Shown piece by piece: positions 48,802 through 57,525 of a stretch of DNA of 64,000 nucleotides. How positions within the stretch are numbered: position 1 is the stretch's first letter; each line of letters opens with the position of its first letter. Position numbers and translations under genes: made by a program. The stretch covers positions 50,934-114,933 of the forward strand of contig QBML01000016.1 in assembly GCA_003242085.1 (NCBI GenBank), in the 5' to 3' direction. The DNA is from Pseudanabaena frigida (GTDB lineage: Bacteria > Cyanobacteriota > Cyanobacteriia > Pseudanabaenales > Pseudanabaenaceae). The notes beneath the pieces are model-generated. The model was given only the letters and a program-made list of their open reading frames with translations. It was not told where the DNA came from and ran no database searches.

Positions 48802-48828
48802 TCACCACTACTAAAGCCGTAACGGATA

Positions 48829-49434
48829 GTGAAACAAGTATTTACAAACTCTCAATATCTAAAGCAGCTAATAATTTTATCTAGCCTGCCTACGCTGATC
48901 GGGATGAGCTTTGTGCAGATGATCCCTACTTGGGAAATAGTCAAACCGATCGCCATATTGGTATTTTTGATCATGACTATCTGGTTTGCCTTCAAGTGGC
49001 GATCTCAAACTGCACGTACTCAAAGAGTTTTATTATTTCGTGCATTTGTATTCTTTCCCTTTTTGGCGATTTTCATTCTAGCCATAACATTTTTTCTGTT
49101 CGTCAACTTAGTGTTAGAACCTCTGGCATTCAGTTACCATCCCGTCGCAAAGTATCAATTTCAAGACTTGCCCACAACCCTCTATATTTACGAAAATACC
49201 TGTTTTCCCCCTGATAGTCGGACTGAGTGCAATTATTATTCCACTGAGATTAGGCATAGGGTATGGATTTTGCCAATTACAACAACCTTACTATCCTGTC
49301 CTTGCTTTTTTGAAAAGCCGATTCTCCGAGGTGATATCGCAACTTTTCCTATTGAAGCAAGCCGTGACAAATCCAAGGTTGCTGTCTCTATAGATATGAG
49401 GTATGGCAAAGTAGTAAAGGTAGCTGATTGGTGA
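48829..49434 (+). CDS. Membrane protein of unknown function
   Basis: 201 residues from a GTG start; later ATGs in frame are possible. Three hydrophobic segments (about 14-33, 38-56 and 68-96), then a soluble part with several cysteines (TCFPPDSRTECNYY, LSCPCFFE). No family recognised. The following 332 bp (49435-49766) shows no gene I can support and ends with the DUF2997 leader. Confidence 0.45.
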   Translation: MKQVFTNSQYLKQLIILSSLPTLIGMSFVQMIPTWEIVKPIAILVFLIMTIWFAFKWRSQTARTQRVLLFRAFVFFPFLAIFILAITFFLFVNLVLEPLAFSYHPVAKYQFQDLPTTLYIYENTCFPPDSRTECNYYSTEIRHRVWILPITTTLLSCPCFFEKPILRGDIATFPIEASRDKSKVAVSIDMRYGKVVKVADW

Positions 49435-49766
49435 TGACTTGCCTTCGGAATGCCCCTATGCGATCGCCCAAATTCTCGATCTACAATTTCCTTTTAAGTA
49501 GGCTATTACGAGTCAAGCAGAGTATGAGGCTCGAATTGCCGCACATTCTCCTCTATGTCTTAAGGAGTGTCTTGGCACAGTTTAGGTAAAGTCAAAAAAT
49601 TTAAAATAAATTTAATAAGTTGGCAAAAATCTGAAAGAGCTTGCTAAGCATTGCGATCGCTCTATTAAACGCATCAGAAAAGCATTTTGATTTTGCAGGG
49701 CTAGCTCCTTGACGTTTATATAAACTTTGAGTCAAACTGTCTATTAATTTAATAGCTAGAACCAGC

Positions 49767-50000
49767 ATGGAAACTCTGGAATTTATTATTTACCCAGACG
49801 GTCGAGTGGAAGAACGTGTGACTGGTATTATCGGTTCTAGTTGCGCTGAGGTGACAGCAGCGATCGAAGCAAAGCTCGGTATTGTGGCTCATCGAGAGCT
49901 AACCTCCGAAAATTTTGCTCAACAGCAAGTCATAGCTCAGTCGTCCGTGCAACACGATCTCGTCTCAGACATGGGCGATGCCCGATTTAGTCAGTGGTAG
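49767..50000 (+). CDS. DUF2997 family protein
   Basis: 77 residues. METLEFIIYPDGRVEERVTG and SCAEVTAAIEAKLGIV match the DUF2997 domain, a short beta-rich protein found with DUF1257 (Ycf35) and a ferredoxin in cyanobacteria; the same three are consecutive here. The C-terminus (about residues 50-77) is variable. Function unknown. Confidence 0.88.
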   Translation: METLEFIIYPDGRVEERVTGIIGSSCAEVTAAIEAKLGIVAHRELTSENFAQQQVIAQSSVQHDLVSDMGDARFSQW

Positions 50001-50088
50001 TAACACACAGAAAAATCCAAGGTTTCATCCGATTAAGATAAAAAATTTCCGTCCATTTGCCGTTTAGATCGAAGTTAGGATATTCCCT

Positions 50089-50475
50089 ATGTCACATTTT
50101 AGCCAAGTAAAAACCCAAATTCGTAGCCTAGAGCCACTCCAGAAGGCTCTAACTGATTTAGGTGTCAACTGGAAATCAGGAGCATCTCCCATGCGCGGAC
50201 ATCAAGGTGCGACAACCGAGGCTGAACTGGTAATCGAGCAAAACAACGGCTATGATGTGGGCTTTCAGTGGAATGGCTCTGAATATGCTCTTGTTGCCGA
50301 TATGCAGTTTTGGCAACAGCCTTGGACTGTCGAAAGCTTCTTGAGAAAGGTGACTCAGGGCTATGCGATCGCTACAGTCATGAGCGAATCTACTAATCAA
50401 GGTTTCTCACTCGCTGAGCAGCAGGTACGCGAAGATGGCTCAGTACGCCTAGTTCTACAGCGTTGGAATGGATAA
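50089..50475 (+). CDS. ycf35: Ycf35/DUF1257 family protein
   Basis: 128 residues. MSHFSQVKTQIRSLEPLQKA, LGVNWK, YDVGFQWNGSEYALVADMQF and the C-terminal VRLVLQRW are the Ycf35 blocks; homologues are encoded in red-algal plastids. Role unknown. Its last 8 bp overlap the start of the ferredoxin gene, indicating translational coupling. Confidence 0.92.
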   Translation: MSHFSQVKTQIRSLEPLQKALTDLGVNWKSGASPMRGHQGATTEAELVIEQNNGYDVGFQWNGSEYALVADMQFWQQPWTVESFLRKVTQGYAIATVMSESTNQGFSLAEQQVREDGSVRLVLQRWNG

Positions 50476-50866
50476 AATCTCAGATCTTGCTGTTGTCACT
50501 ACCAGTTCAGAGCCAAAAATGAGCGATCGCTCTGGCTTTGAACCTGAACTTGGCGGCGAATTGCGGCAAAATGCTGTATTTGTTGACGAAACAGTCTGTA
50601 TCGGTTGTGGTCATTGCGCTCATACTGCTAGTAGCACCTTCTTTTTAGAAGAAAACTATGGACGCGCTAGGGTGATCGCCCAAGATGGTGATGAGGAAGA
50701 CTTGGTGCAGGAGGCGATCGATACTTGCCCAGTTGATTGCATCGCTTGGGTTAACTATAACGACCTCAATAAGCTTGAAGAAGCTAGAAAGCATCAAGTC
50801 ATTCAAAATTTAGGAATAATTGGCGATGGCGCATCTTTACGCCGTGCCATCAACTCACAAACCTAA
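50468..50866 (+). CDS. [4Fe-4S] ferredoxin
   Basis: 132 residues. One cluster-binding set Cys44-x2-Cys47-x2-Cys50 (CIGCGHC) plus Cys87 (DTCPVDC); the usual second set is missing, so a single [4Fe-4S] cluster is predicted. The N-terminal ~30 residues and a C-terminal tail (NDLNKLEEARKHQVIQNLGI) extend the domain. Overlap with ycf35 and proximity to DUF2997 suggest it supplies electrons for whatever those proteins do. Stop codon lies within a hairpin. Confidence 0.9.
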   Translation: MDKISDLAVVTTSSEPKMSDRSGFEPELGGELRQNAVFVDETVCIGCGHCAHTASSTFFLEENYGRARVIAQDGDEEDLVQEAIDTCPVDCIAWVNYNDLNKLEEARKHQVIQNLGIIGDGASLRRAINSQT

Positions 50867-50895
50867 AAGGGGACACTTTGTGTCCCCTTTTAGGT
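50861..50895 (+). terminator. 16-bp hairpin terminator overlapping the ferredoxin stop codon
   Basis: Arms 50861-50876 and 50880-50895, TTT loop, TCCCCTTTT in the 3' arm. Confidence 0.88.
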
Positions 50896-50899
50896 AGGT

Positions 50900-50934
50900 A
50901 AAAAAGAAGCGGTGCATTGCACCGCTTCTTTTTT
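50900..50934 (-). terminator. 16-bp hairpin terminator of the RNA-binding protein gene
   Basis: Arms 50900-50915 and 50919-50934, ATT loop, T-tract on the minus strand; 3 bp past the stop codon. Confidence 0.88.
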
Positions 50935-50937
50935 TAT

Positions 50938-51267
50938 TTAGTAACGACGACCGCCGCCACCGCCAGAGGGACGACCACCGCCGCCCTTGAAGCCACCTCT
51001 ACCGCCGCCAAAGGAATCAGAGCTTTCGCGAGGCTTAGCTTTGTTCACTTTGAGTGCGCGACCCATCCACTCTGCTTCGTCGAGTGCTTCGATCGCAGCA
51101 TCTTCTTCCTTTTCATCGGTCATTTCAACGAAAGCGAAACCGCGTGGACGACCTGATTCGCGATCGATCGGTAGATGAACGCGGGTGATTTTGCCATATT
51201 CTGCAAATACGGCTTTCAAATCATCTTCTGTAACCTCGTAAGAGAGATTACCAACATAAATAGACAT
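50938..51267 (-). CDS. rbp: RRM RNA-binding protein with glycine-rich tail (Rbp)
   Basis: 109 residues: one RNA-recognition motif (residues 1-80) with RNP2 IYVGNL and RNP1 RGFAFVEM, then a Gly/Arg-rich tail (GGGRGGFKGGGGRP). Cyanobacterial Rbp proteins of this type are often cold-induced or localise thylakoid mRNAs. A leader or promoter region of over 200 bp upstream contains several inverted repeats (see 51489-51563). Confidence 0.95.
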   Translation of the reverse strand: MSIYVGNLSYEVTEDDLKAVFAEYGKITRVHLPIDRESGRPRGFAFVEMTDEKEEDAAIEALDEAEWMGRALKVNKAKPRESSDSFGGGRGGFKGGGGRPSGGGGGRRY

Positions 51268-51488
51268 AATACTTGCTTCAACAATCAGATATGTGTAGAG
51301 ATAGAGATTTCGGAAAGAAGGCTGACACGATGAAACAGAAGACGACTGTCAATACTGAAAACAAACATGCGATCTAGAAATACTCATCCGCACATATTCT
51401 AGCGCAGACATCTTAAATTAGTTGATTATCTAGAAAATATTTACGCTAGCTTATTAAATTTAAGTATCGTAAGTATAAATTCATCCTT

Positions 51489-51563
51489 ATCATTTTGCGA
51501 TCGCAGGTTGCAAAATGATTTTATCAAAACTTTTTTAAGGTGATATAATCACCTTAAAAAAGT
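51489..51563. promoter_or_regulatory. Two inverted repeats upstream of rbp
   Basis: ATCATTTTGC (51489-51498) pairs with GCAAAATGAT (51510-51519); a 16-bp perfect repeat 51529-51544 with 51548-51563 (ACTTTTTTAAGGTGAT) follows, loop ATA. They lie 220-300 bp upstream of rbp and downstream of the DoxX terminator. Function unknown; the wider 51268-51720 region has no gene. Confidence 0.5.
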
Positions 51564-51727
51564 ATTATATGATACCATTCTAAGCTATTTCAAAATAAAT
51601 ATTAATCACCTTTAAAGGTTTAATACCTTCATAGAAAACGAAGAAATATATCAATCAGAAATGAATTATAAGCTTCGATCGAATAATGGCTATGCTAATC
51701 ATTTATCAATCGTTATAATACGTTGGA

Positions 51728-51779
51728 AAACAAAAAATCCAGACATAGATGCAAAGCATCTACTCTGGATTTTTTGTTT
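51728..51779 (-). terminator. Terminator of the DoxX gene
   Basis: Outer arms 51728-51742 and 51765-51779 (15 bp, six-T tract) enclose an inner AGATGC/GCATCT stem with AAA loop. Confidence 0.8.
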
Positions 51780-51823
51780 GTTCTAATATTTGTTTTTTGT
51801 CTAATAGGTTTTTGTCTAATAAT

Positions 51824-52354
51824 TTATTTAGACGAGATTCTAACTCTTGCTGATTGGGCGATCGCATCATTATCAGAAGGAGCCAATAACCACTTAGTTA
51901 AAGCACCCGCAAGTAGAGTGTCGATGGAGTACTTGCCACCACCATACACTGCAAAAAATGCAAAAGATGCTGCATAAATGGAAGACAATTCGATCGAAGG
52001 AATAGAGAAACCACCAATCAAAATATGATGGTAATTAGCTACCAACATTGTCATAAACAAGCCTAATGCAGCAGGTCTAGTAATCAATCCGATGATTAAT
52101 AGAGGAGATGCCACTACTTCAGTTAATGCCGCACAATAGGCAAAAAATATCGGGAATGGTAAACCAATTGCTTCAACGTAAGCTTCAGCAAATCCTGAAA
52201 TGTCAGCTAACTTATCTAGCCCGTTATGTACCATTACGGTGCCAAGTACAACCCGCAACAAAAGTAGTGATGCTTGGGTAAGCGAAACTGGGGCTGTATC
52301 TGAACCTAATATGAGGCGACCAATTGATGCCGCAATTCTTACCGTGTTATTCAT
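51824..52354 (-). CDS. DoxX family membrane protein
   Basis: 176 residues, four membrane helices (about 28-45, 66-92, 93-115, 122-142). VVLGTVMVHNGLDKLADISG, AALTEVVASPLLIIGLITRP and LGLFMTMLVANYHH match the DoxX/DoxD family. Members take part in quinone-linked redox or are uncharacterised; no partner gene is adjacent. Divergent from rseP. Confidence 0.85.
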   Translation of the reverse strand: MNNTVRIAASIGRLILGSDTAPVSLTQASLLLLRVVLGTVMVHNGLDKLADISGFAEAYVEAIGLPFPIFFAYCAALTEVVASPLLIIGLITRPAALGLFMTMLVANYHHILIGGFSIPSIELSSIYAASFAFFAVYGGGKYSIDTLLAGALTKWLLAPSDNDAIAQSARVRISSK

Positions 52355-52563
52355 AATTAATGCGGTTTCTTAAGAAAATTTAATAGATTGAAATAATTTA
52401 TAACCTATATACATTAATCTTAACATAAGTTTTATTGAGGAATACTCTAAAAGCTTCTTAAGTGTGCATATTTAGCAACTTTTGTAATAAAAATCTAAAT
52501 TAAATGCTTTTGCAATTTTTATATTATTTTTTCAAGCCATCTTGCTATGGCGATCGCTATAGT

Positions 52564-52606
52564 CAAAGAAGGAGTTGTGGAGCCTTGCTCCACAACTCCT
52601 TCTTTG
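52564..52606. repeat. 20-bp perfect inverted repeat between divergent DoxX and rseP
   Basis: Arms 52564-52583 and 52587-52606, CTT loop, apex GCCTTGC. Neither neighbour is transcribed into it from its end, so it is not a terminator. The rest of the 52355-52690 interval is AT-rich promoter sequence. Confidence 0.85.
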
Positions 52607-52690
52607 GATTGTGTTACGATCGCAAACTAAGCAATATTTGTGTATTGCATCCAACATTAAATATATTTAGATTTTTTTAGAGCGAAGCTT

Positions 52691-53779
52691 ATGTCCGCAT
52701 TGCCCGCCATTGCCGTTCTTGCAATTCTGATTTTGGTTCATGAACTCGGTCACTTTATGGCTGCTCGTTTACAGGGTATTCATGTAAATCGATTTTCGAT
52801 TGGATTTGGACCTGTGCTATGGAAATATCAGGGTAAGCAGACAGAATATGCATTACGTGCAATTCCTCTTGGTGGTTATGTCGGATTTCCTGATGATGAC
52901 GAAGACAGCGACATTCCTGCAAACGATCCCAACTTGATGAAAAACCGACCCATCATCGATCGGGCGATCGTGATCGGTGCTGGAGTTATTTCCAATTTTG
53001 TATTTGCCTACTTAGTTTTATTAGTAATGACCTTGAGTGTTGGTATCGGCACAGTTGACCAACCAGGTGTAAGAATTGCCAAAATCCTCGAACCAGACGC
53101 ACCAGCAGCAGTTGCAGGTTTACAAGCTGGAGATATTGTATTGTCGGCGAATGGGATTAAATTTGACACTAGTTTGACTACACTGGATCGATTCCAAACC
53201 TTGATTGCTAAAAATGCTAATCAAGCAGTTGATTTAGTGGTCGATCGCAATGGTCAGTCTCTACAATTTCCTATTTTGCCCCAAGGAGAATCAGACAAAG
53301 GCAGAATTGGTGTAAGGCTTGACTTTACTGGCAAGCCTCACCGTCGTGCTGTTCACAATTTAGGTGAAGCTCTAGATAACGCGACTCAAAGCTTTGAGAG
53401 ACTGGTTGTTATGACTGTACAAGGATTGAAACAGCTTGCTACTAATTTCCAAAATACGGCATCGCAGCTTTCAGGTCCTGTGGCGATCGTGGCTATGGGT
53501 TCGGAATTAGTTAAGTCTGATGCTGCAGCACTATTTGATTTCACAGCAATTATTAGCATCAACCTTGCGATTATTAATATTTTGCCTTTACCAGCGCTTG
53601 ATGGTGGTCAATTAGTATTTTTAGCGATTGAGGCTTTGCGTGGAGGTAAACCTTTGCCTGAAGAATTGCAAAATAATGTTATGCAAGGTGGATTAGTTAT
53701 TTTGCTTGGTTTAGGTGTGGTCATGATTTTCAAAGACTCATTTAATTTACTTCAGCAAAGTGGGTTAAGTCCTCTATAG
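52691..53779 (+). CDS. rseP: Site-2-type intramembrane metalloprotease RseP
   Basis: 362 residues. Zinc site HELGH (His17, Glu18, His21) in the first membrane helix, a second helix (VIGAGVISNFVFAYLVLLV), a periplasmic/lumenal PDZ domain (about 125-215; APAAVAGLQAGDIVLSANG), and the C-terminal LPLPALDGGQL with the third zinc ligand Asp304. It cleaves membrane-anchored anti-sigma factors or signal peptides inside the membrane. No dxr or proS neighbour is present. Ends at a strong terminator. Confidence 0.95.
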   Translation: MSALPAIAVLAILILVHELGHFMAARLQGIHVNRFSIGFGPVLWKYQGKQTEYALRAIPLGGYVGFPDDDEDSDIPANDPNLMKNRPIIDRAIVIGAGVISNFVFAYLVLLVMTLSVGIGTVDQPGVRIAKILEPDAPAAVAGLQAGDIVLSANGIKFDTSLTTLDRFQTLIAKNANQAVDLVVDRNGQSLQFPILPQGESDKGRIGVRLDFTGKPHRRAVHNLGEALDNATQSFERLVVMTVQGLKQLATNFQNTASQLSGPVAIVAMGSELVKSDAAALFDFTAIISINLAIINILPLPALDGGQLVFLAIEALRGGKPLPEELQNNVMQGGLVILLGLGVVMIFKDSFNLLQQSGLSPL

Positions 53780-53786
53780 GTTGCTT

Positions 53787-53825
53787 AAAAAGGAAAGGAG
53801 GCACTTAGTGCCTCCTTTCCTTTTT
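53787..53825 (+). terminator. 18-bp perfect hairpin terminator of rseP
   Basis: Arms 53787-53804 and 53808-53825, TTA loop, five-T tract. Confidence 0.92.
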
Positions 53826-53918
53826 GTATTCACTATTACTAATACAAAGTTTTTTGACAAATTCGAGCATAATGGATAAAGAAATAATAAGTTTTTCGAT
53901 CAACTCGATACATCACCC

Positions 53919-55712
53919 ATGTCTCTCCTCATTCGTAACGTCGCCATCATCGCCCACGTCGATCACGGCAAAACCACTTTAGTAGACGCACTTCTCAGAC
54001 AGTCTGGCGCTTTTCGCGAAGGAGAAGCCCTTGTTGAATGCGTGATGGACTCCAACGACCTAGAGCGTGAGCGCGGTATTACCATCCTTTCAAAAAATAC
54101 TGCCGTTAAATATAAAGATACGCTGATCAACATTGTTGACACCCCCGGACACGCTGACTTTGGCGGTGAAGTTGAGCGCGTACTTGGCATGGTCGAAGGC
54201 TGTTTGTTAATCGTTGATGCCAACGAAGGACCTATGCCCCAAACCCGCTTTGTGTTGAAAAAAGCACTCGAAAAAGGCTTGCGTCCTTTAGTCGTTATTA
54301 ATAAAATTGATCGCGAATTTGCTGATCCCCACGTCGCAGTCAGCAAAGTTCTCGATTTATTCTTAGAACTCGGTGCAGATGACGACCAGTGCGACTTCCC
54401 ATATCTCTTCGCTTCAGGTATGGGCGGCTTTGCTAAGGAAAAGCTCGAAGATGCAGGCGTAGATATGAAGCCTTTGTTTGAAGCAATCTTGCATCACGTT
54501 TCTCCACCCGTTGGCAATCCTGACAAGCCTTTACAATTGCAAGTTACGACCCTTGACTATTCTGAATATCTCGGTCGGATTGTGATCGGCAAAATCCACA
54601 ACGGTACGATTACCTCTGGTCAACAAGCTGCTCTCATTTCTGAAGACGGATCGATCACCAAAGGTAAAATCACTAAGCTCTTGGGTTTTGATGGTTTAAA
54701 GCGAGTTGAAATGCAAACCTCATCCGCAGGTAACATCGTTGCAGTTTCAGGTTTTGCCACTGCCAATATCGGTGAAACGATTACCTGTCCTAATGAGCCG
54801 CTTGCTTTGCCAATGATTAAAGTGGACGAACCCACTTTGCAGATGACCTTCTGCGTTAATGACTCGCCCTTTGTTGGTCAAGAAGGCAAGCTAGTTACTA
54901 CTCGCCAAGTACGCGATCGCCTATTGCGCGAACTCGAAACCAACGTGGCGCTACGTGTCACCGAAGATCCTGAATCTCCCGATCGCTTTGCGGTAGCTGG
55001 ACGCGGTGAATTGCACTTGGGTATTTTGATCGAAACTATGCGTCGTGAAGGCTATGAGTTCCAAGTAACTCAGCCTCAAGTTATTTACCGTGAAATCAAC
55101 GGTCAAAAATGCGAACCATACGAAGCTCTAGTTCTTGATGTTCCTGAAGATGCCGTCGGTGGTTGTATCGAGCGTCTCGGTCAGCGTCGTGCTGAAATGA
55201 TCGACATGCAAATGTCTAGTACAGGACGCTCTCAGCTTGAGTTCGTCGTTCCTGCACGTGGCTTGATTGGTTTCCGTGGCGACTTTATGCGTGCCACCCG
55301 TGGAGCTGGCATCATGAACCACAGCTTCCTCGATTACCGCCCTTCGGCTGGTGAAATTAGCGCCCGTCGTAACGGTGTGCTGATCTCCTTTGAAGAGGGT
55401 GTTGCCACTGAGTTCTCCTTGAAGAATGCTGAAGATCGCGGCGTGTTCTTCATTAAACCTGGTACTAAGGTTTATAAGGGCATGATCATTGGTGAAAACA
55501 ACCGTCCTCAAGATATGGACTTGAACGTATGTAAGAGCAAACAGCTTACCAACATGCGAGCGGCTGGTGCTGATGACATCGTCCAGTTGCAAGCCCCGAT
55601 TGAGATGAGTCTCGAACGCGCCTTGGAATACATTGGACCCGATGAAATTCTAGAAGTTACGCCAGAATCAATTCGTTTACGCAAAATGACCAAAAAGTTT
55701 GCTAAGCGTTAA
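53919..55712 (+). CDS. typA: Translational GTPase TypA/BipA
   Basis: 597 residues, ribosome-binding GTPase of the EF-G family required under stress and in ribosome assembly. G1 AHVDHGKTT (residues 12-20), switch/G2 RERGITI, G3 [16 protein letters not shown]4 NKID; later blocks [20 protein letters not shown] and [21 protein letters not shown]-terminal TypA-specific domain ending [12 protein letters not shown]. Normal length and complete. Confidence 0.96.
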   Translation: MSLLIRNVAIIAHVDHGKTTLVDALLRQSGAFREGEALVECVMDSNDLERERGITILSKNTAVKYKDTLINIVDTPGHADFGGEVERVLGMVEGCLLIVDANEGPMPQTRFVLKKALEKGLRPLVVINKIDREFADPHVAVSKVLDLFLELGADDDQCDFPYLFASGMGGFAKEKLEDAGVDMKPLFEAILHHVSPPVGNPDKPLQLQVTTLDYSEYLGRIVIGKIHNGTITSGQQAALISEDGSITKGKITKLLGFDGLKRVEMQTSSAGNIVAVSGFATANIGETITCPNEPLALPMIKVDEPTLQMTFCVNDSPFVGQEGKLVTTRQVRDRLLRELETNVALRVTEDPESPDRFAVAGRGELHLGILIETMRREGYEFQVTQPQVIYREINGQKCEPYEALVLDVPEDAVGGCIERLGQRRAEMIDMQMSSTGRSQLEFVVPARGLIGFRGDFMRATRGAGIMNHSFLDYRPSAGEISARRNGVLISFEEGVATEFSLKNAEDRGVFFIKPGTKVYKGMIIGENNRPQDMDLNVCKSKQLTNMRAAGADDIVQLQAPIEMSLERALEYIGPDEILEVTPESIRLRKMTKKFAKR

Positions 55713-55728
55713 CTTATATCTATTTGCA

Positions 55729-55771
55729 CCATAAAGTAGAAGGGGCGTTTAGCGCCCCTTCTACTTTATGG
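55729..55771 (+). terminator. 19-bp hairpin terminator of typA
   Basis: Arms 55729-55747 and 55753-55771, loop TTTAG, followed by a T-rich stretch (TTTTTATTT). Confidence 0.9.
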
Positions 55772-55829
55772 TTTTTATTTGCTAAACTATTTTTTAAGGT
55801 TTTAAGGCTGATTTACCTTCACTTAATTT

Positions 55830-55997
55830 ATGCACCAAGTTATCCTCGAACTATCAGGAAGTCGGAAGGTTCATGTTATTTCAGAACATGCTACTAAAGA
55901 GGAAGCTTTGGATAAATATGTCAAGCTTGTAGAGGCAAACAAAGGTTCGCCAATAACTAGTAAAGGAAAGTACTCAATTCGCAAAAAGCCTGATTGA
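55830..55997 (+). CDS. Small hypothetical protein (55 residues)
   Basis: An open frame from ATG 55830 to TGA 55997 encodes MHQVILELSGSRKVHVISEH followed by ATKEEALDKYVKLVEANKGS and a basic end (KGKYSIRKKPD). Balanced composition and position between typA and the J-domain gene, same strand, 41 bp before the latter, support a real small gene. No family recognised; ribosome site weak. Confidence 0.5.
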   Translation: MHQVILELSGSRKVHVISEHATKEEALDKYVKLVEANKGSPITSKGKYSIRKKPD

Positions 55998-56038
55998 CAG
56001 GAAGTTATGTTCGGCTTGTTATCGACTAATTCTATTTC

Positions 56039-56704
56039 ATGCACTTATCTGAATGCTACCGAATCTTAGGAGTTCCACGCAACGTCACTTTAGATGACAT
56101 TAAAGTAGCGTATCGTCGTCTTGCGCGTAAATATCATCCTGATGTAAATCAAGACGATCCTACAGCCGCAGATAAGTTTCGCCTTGTCCAAGAAGCATAT
56201 AAAATGCTCAAAGATGCTGATAAAGGGGATTTGCCAAGGGAAACATTTGCAAAAGAGTCATCGGTGCGATCGCCATCAGCACCTCCTGTGCAAACTCCTC
56301 CTAAAAAGCCTAGTAGTCAGCCTAAGGTTCCTCAGCCCCATCCCAAAATCAAGATTGAAGTAAAGCAAGTTAGCAATCACATCGATCCAATTAATAGCGA
56401 TCCTGAACTGAAGCTGAAATTGGATATGTTGCGGCGCGTGCAGGATTTACTTAAGCAAAAAAAATATGTCGTGGCGATCGCGGTTGTTGAAGGCATGAGT
56501 GAAAGATTTCCCACTTCACCTGAAGTAATCCATTGGAAAGCCGTAACATACCATCGCTGGAGTAGCGAATTGATTTTGGCAGGAAAGTTACGCGAAGCTG
56601 AAATCTATCTCAATAAAGCACTAAATACCGATCCTAAAAATCGCGAGCTTAGTTTTGAAGTTAAGCGTGATTTAGAGAGAGTTCAAAACCTTAAGAATGG
56701 ATAA
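56039..56704 (+). CDS. J-domain protein with C-terminal TPR-like region
   Basis: 221 residues. N-terminal J domain (about 3-62) with the Hsp70-stimulating HPD motif in ARKYHPDVNQDD; a Pro/Ser/Lys linker (about 75-120); a C-terminal TPR-like helical part (LRRVQDLLKQKKYVVAIAVV, GKLREAEIYLNKALNTDPKN). It would recruit DnaK to a bound client; the client is unknown. Not a full DnaJ, lacking the Gly/Phe and zinc-finger domains. Confidence 0.9.
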   Translation: MHLSECYRILGVPRNVTLDDIKVAYRRLARKYHPDVNQDDPTAADKFRLVQEAYKMLKDADKGDLPRETFAKESSVRSPSAPPVQTPPKKPSSQPKVPQPHPKIKIEVKQVSNHIDPINSDPELKLKLDMLRRVQDLLKQKKYVVAIAVVEGMSERFPTSPEVIHWKAVTYHRWSSELILAGKLREAEIYLNKALNTDPKNRELSFEVKRDLERVQNLKNG

Positions 56705-56922
56705 GAGAAATAAAGGGCGATCGCTAATCAAATAGTCACATAACAAAGCGGTCACTATTTGCTAAAAGTGAAATTGCGATCGCTTTAAGTGCTGTCAAAC
56801 AAATGCTTGACTTATGAGATAGTCGCTAAATGGCTATTTGAATAATTGCAGTAAAGGCGATCTCTTACAGTTAACATCTAGACTAGAATAAGTTGAGATA
56901 AGTGATCTCATGAGAATCTCTA

Positions 56923-57392
56923 ATGACTCAAACAATTGCAAAAAAAGTATCACTTTACGACCAAGATTTGAATCTGTGGCTAGAAACAGTGATCGCGCAA
57001 TTAAAGAGTGGTAGTTTAGAAAACCTCGATATTGAAAATCTGGTAGAGGAGTTGGAAGGCTTGGCGGGCAGAGATAGACGCGAGTTGAGAAGAAGGCTAT
57101 CGACACTTCTGGAACATTTACTCAAACGTTGCTATGTTGAAAGCGAGTATGACTATGCAGGATGGAAATCACTATTGATCGCACTCGATTTGAAATAATT
57201 GGTATTTTGAGTCAGTCGCCTAGCCTGAAAAACTATGTAAATAGTGATGAATTGTTTGAAGAAGCTTTTGCTCTTGCTTTGCGTACTGTAACAAAAAAAC
57301 AAGGGTACAAAAATGTTGATTTCCCAAACATGTGGCAATTTAGCCGCGATATTGATAACATCTTGAATATTGATTTTTGGAAGATTTTATAA
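56923..57392 (+). pseudogene. DUF29 family gene, broken by a one-base frameshift
   Basis: Frame 1 from ATG 56923 gives the DUF29 N-terminus (LYDQDLNLWLETVIAQLKSG, ENLVEELEGLAGRDRRELRR, LLEHLLKRCYVESEYDYAGW) and then ends early with KSLLIALDLK. From about 57162 another frame continues the family pattern as EITIDRTRFEIIGILSQSPS, LKNYVNSDELFEEAF and VDFPNMWQFSRDIDNIL. Inserting one base after GGATGG (near 57167) would restore AGWEITIDRTR. Either a recent pseudogene or a sequencing error. Confidence 0.78.
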
Positions 57393-57525
57393 AAGCTAAA
57401 AGGAAAAGTCCAATTGAATAAAGTAGTAAAAAAAAGATTACCTTTAACTTAATACAAAAGGCAATTTCAACTTAAACTAATCTTAGTTTATAAAAGTAAA
57501 TTAATAGTTAATTAAATTTTTGTAT

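Noticed and set aside
51723..51977. Plus-strand open frame of 84 codons with a hydrophobic stretch
   Set aside because: It begins in the DoxX terminator and runs antisense through the end of the DoxX gene.
55128..55592. Minus-strand open frame of 154 codons inside typA
   Set aside because: It is antisense to the complete typA gene with no recognisable domain.
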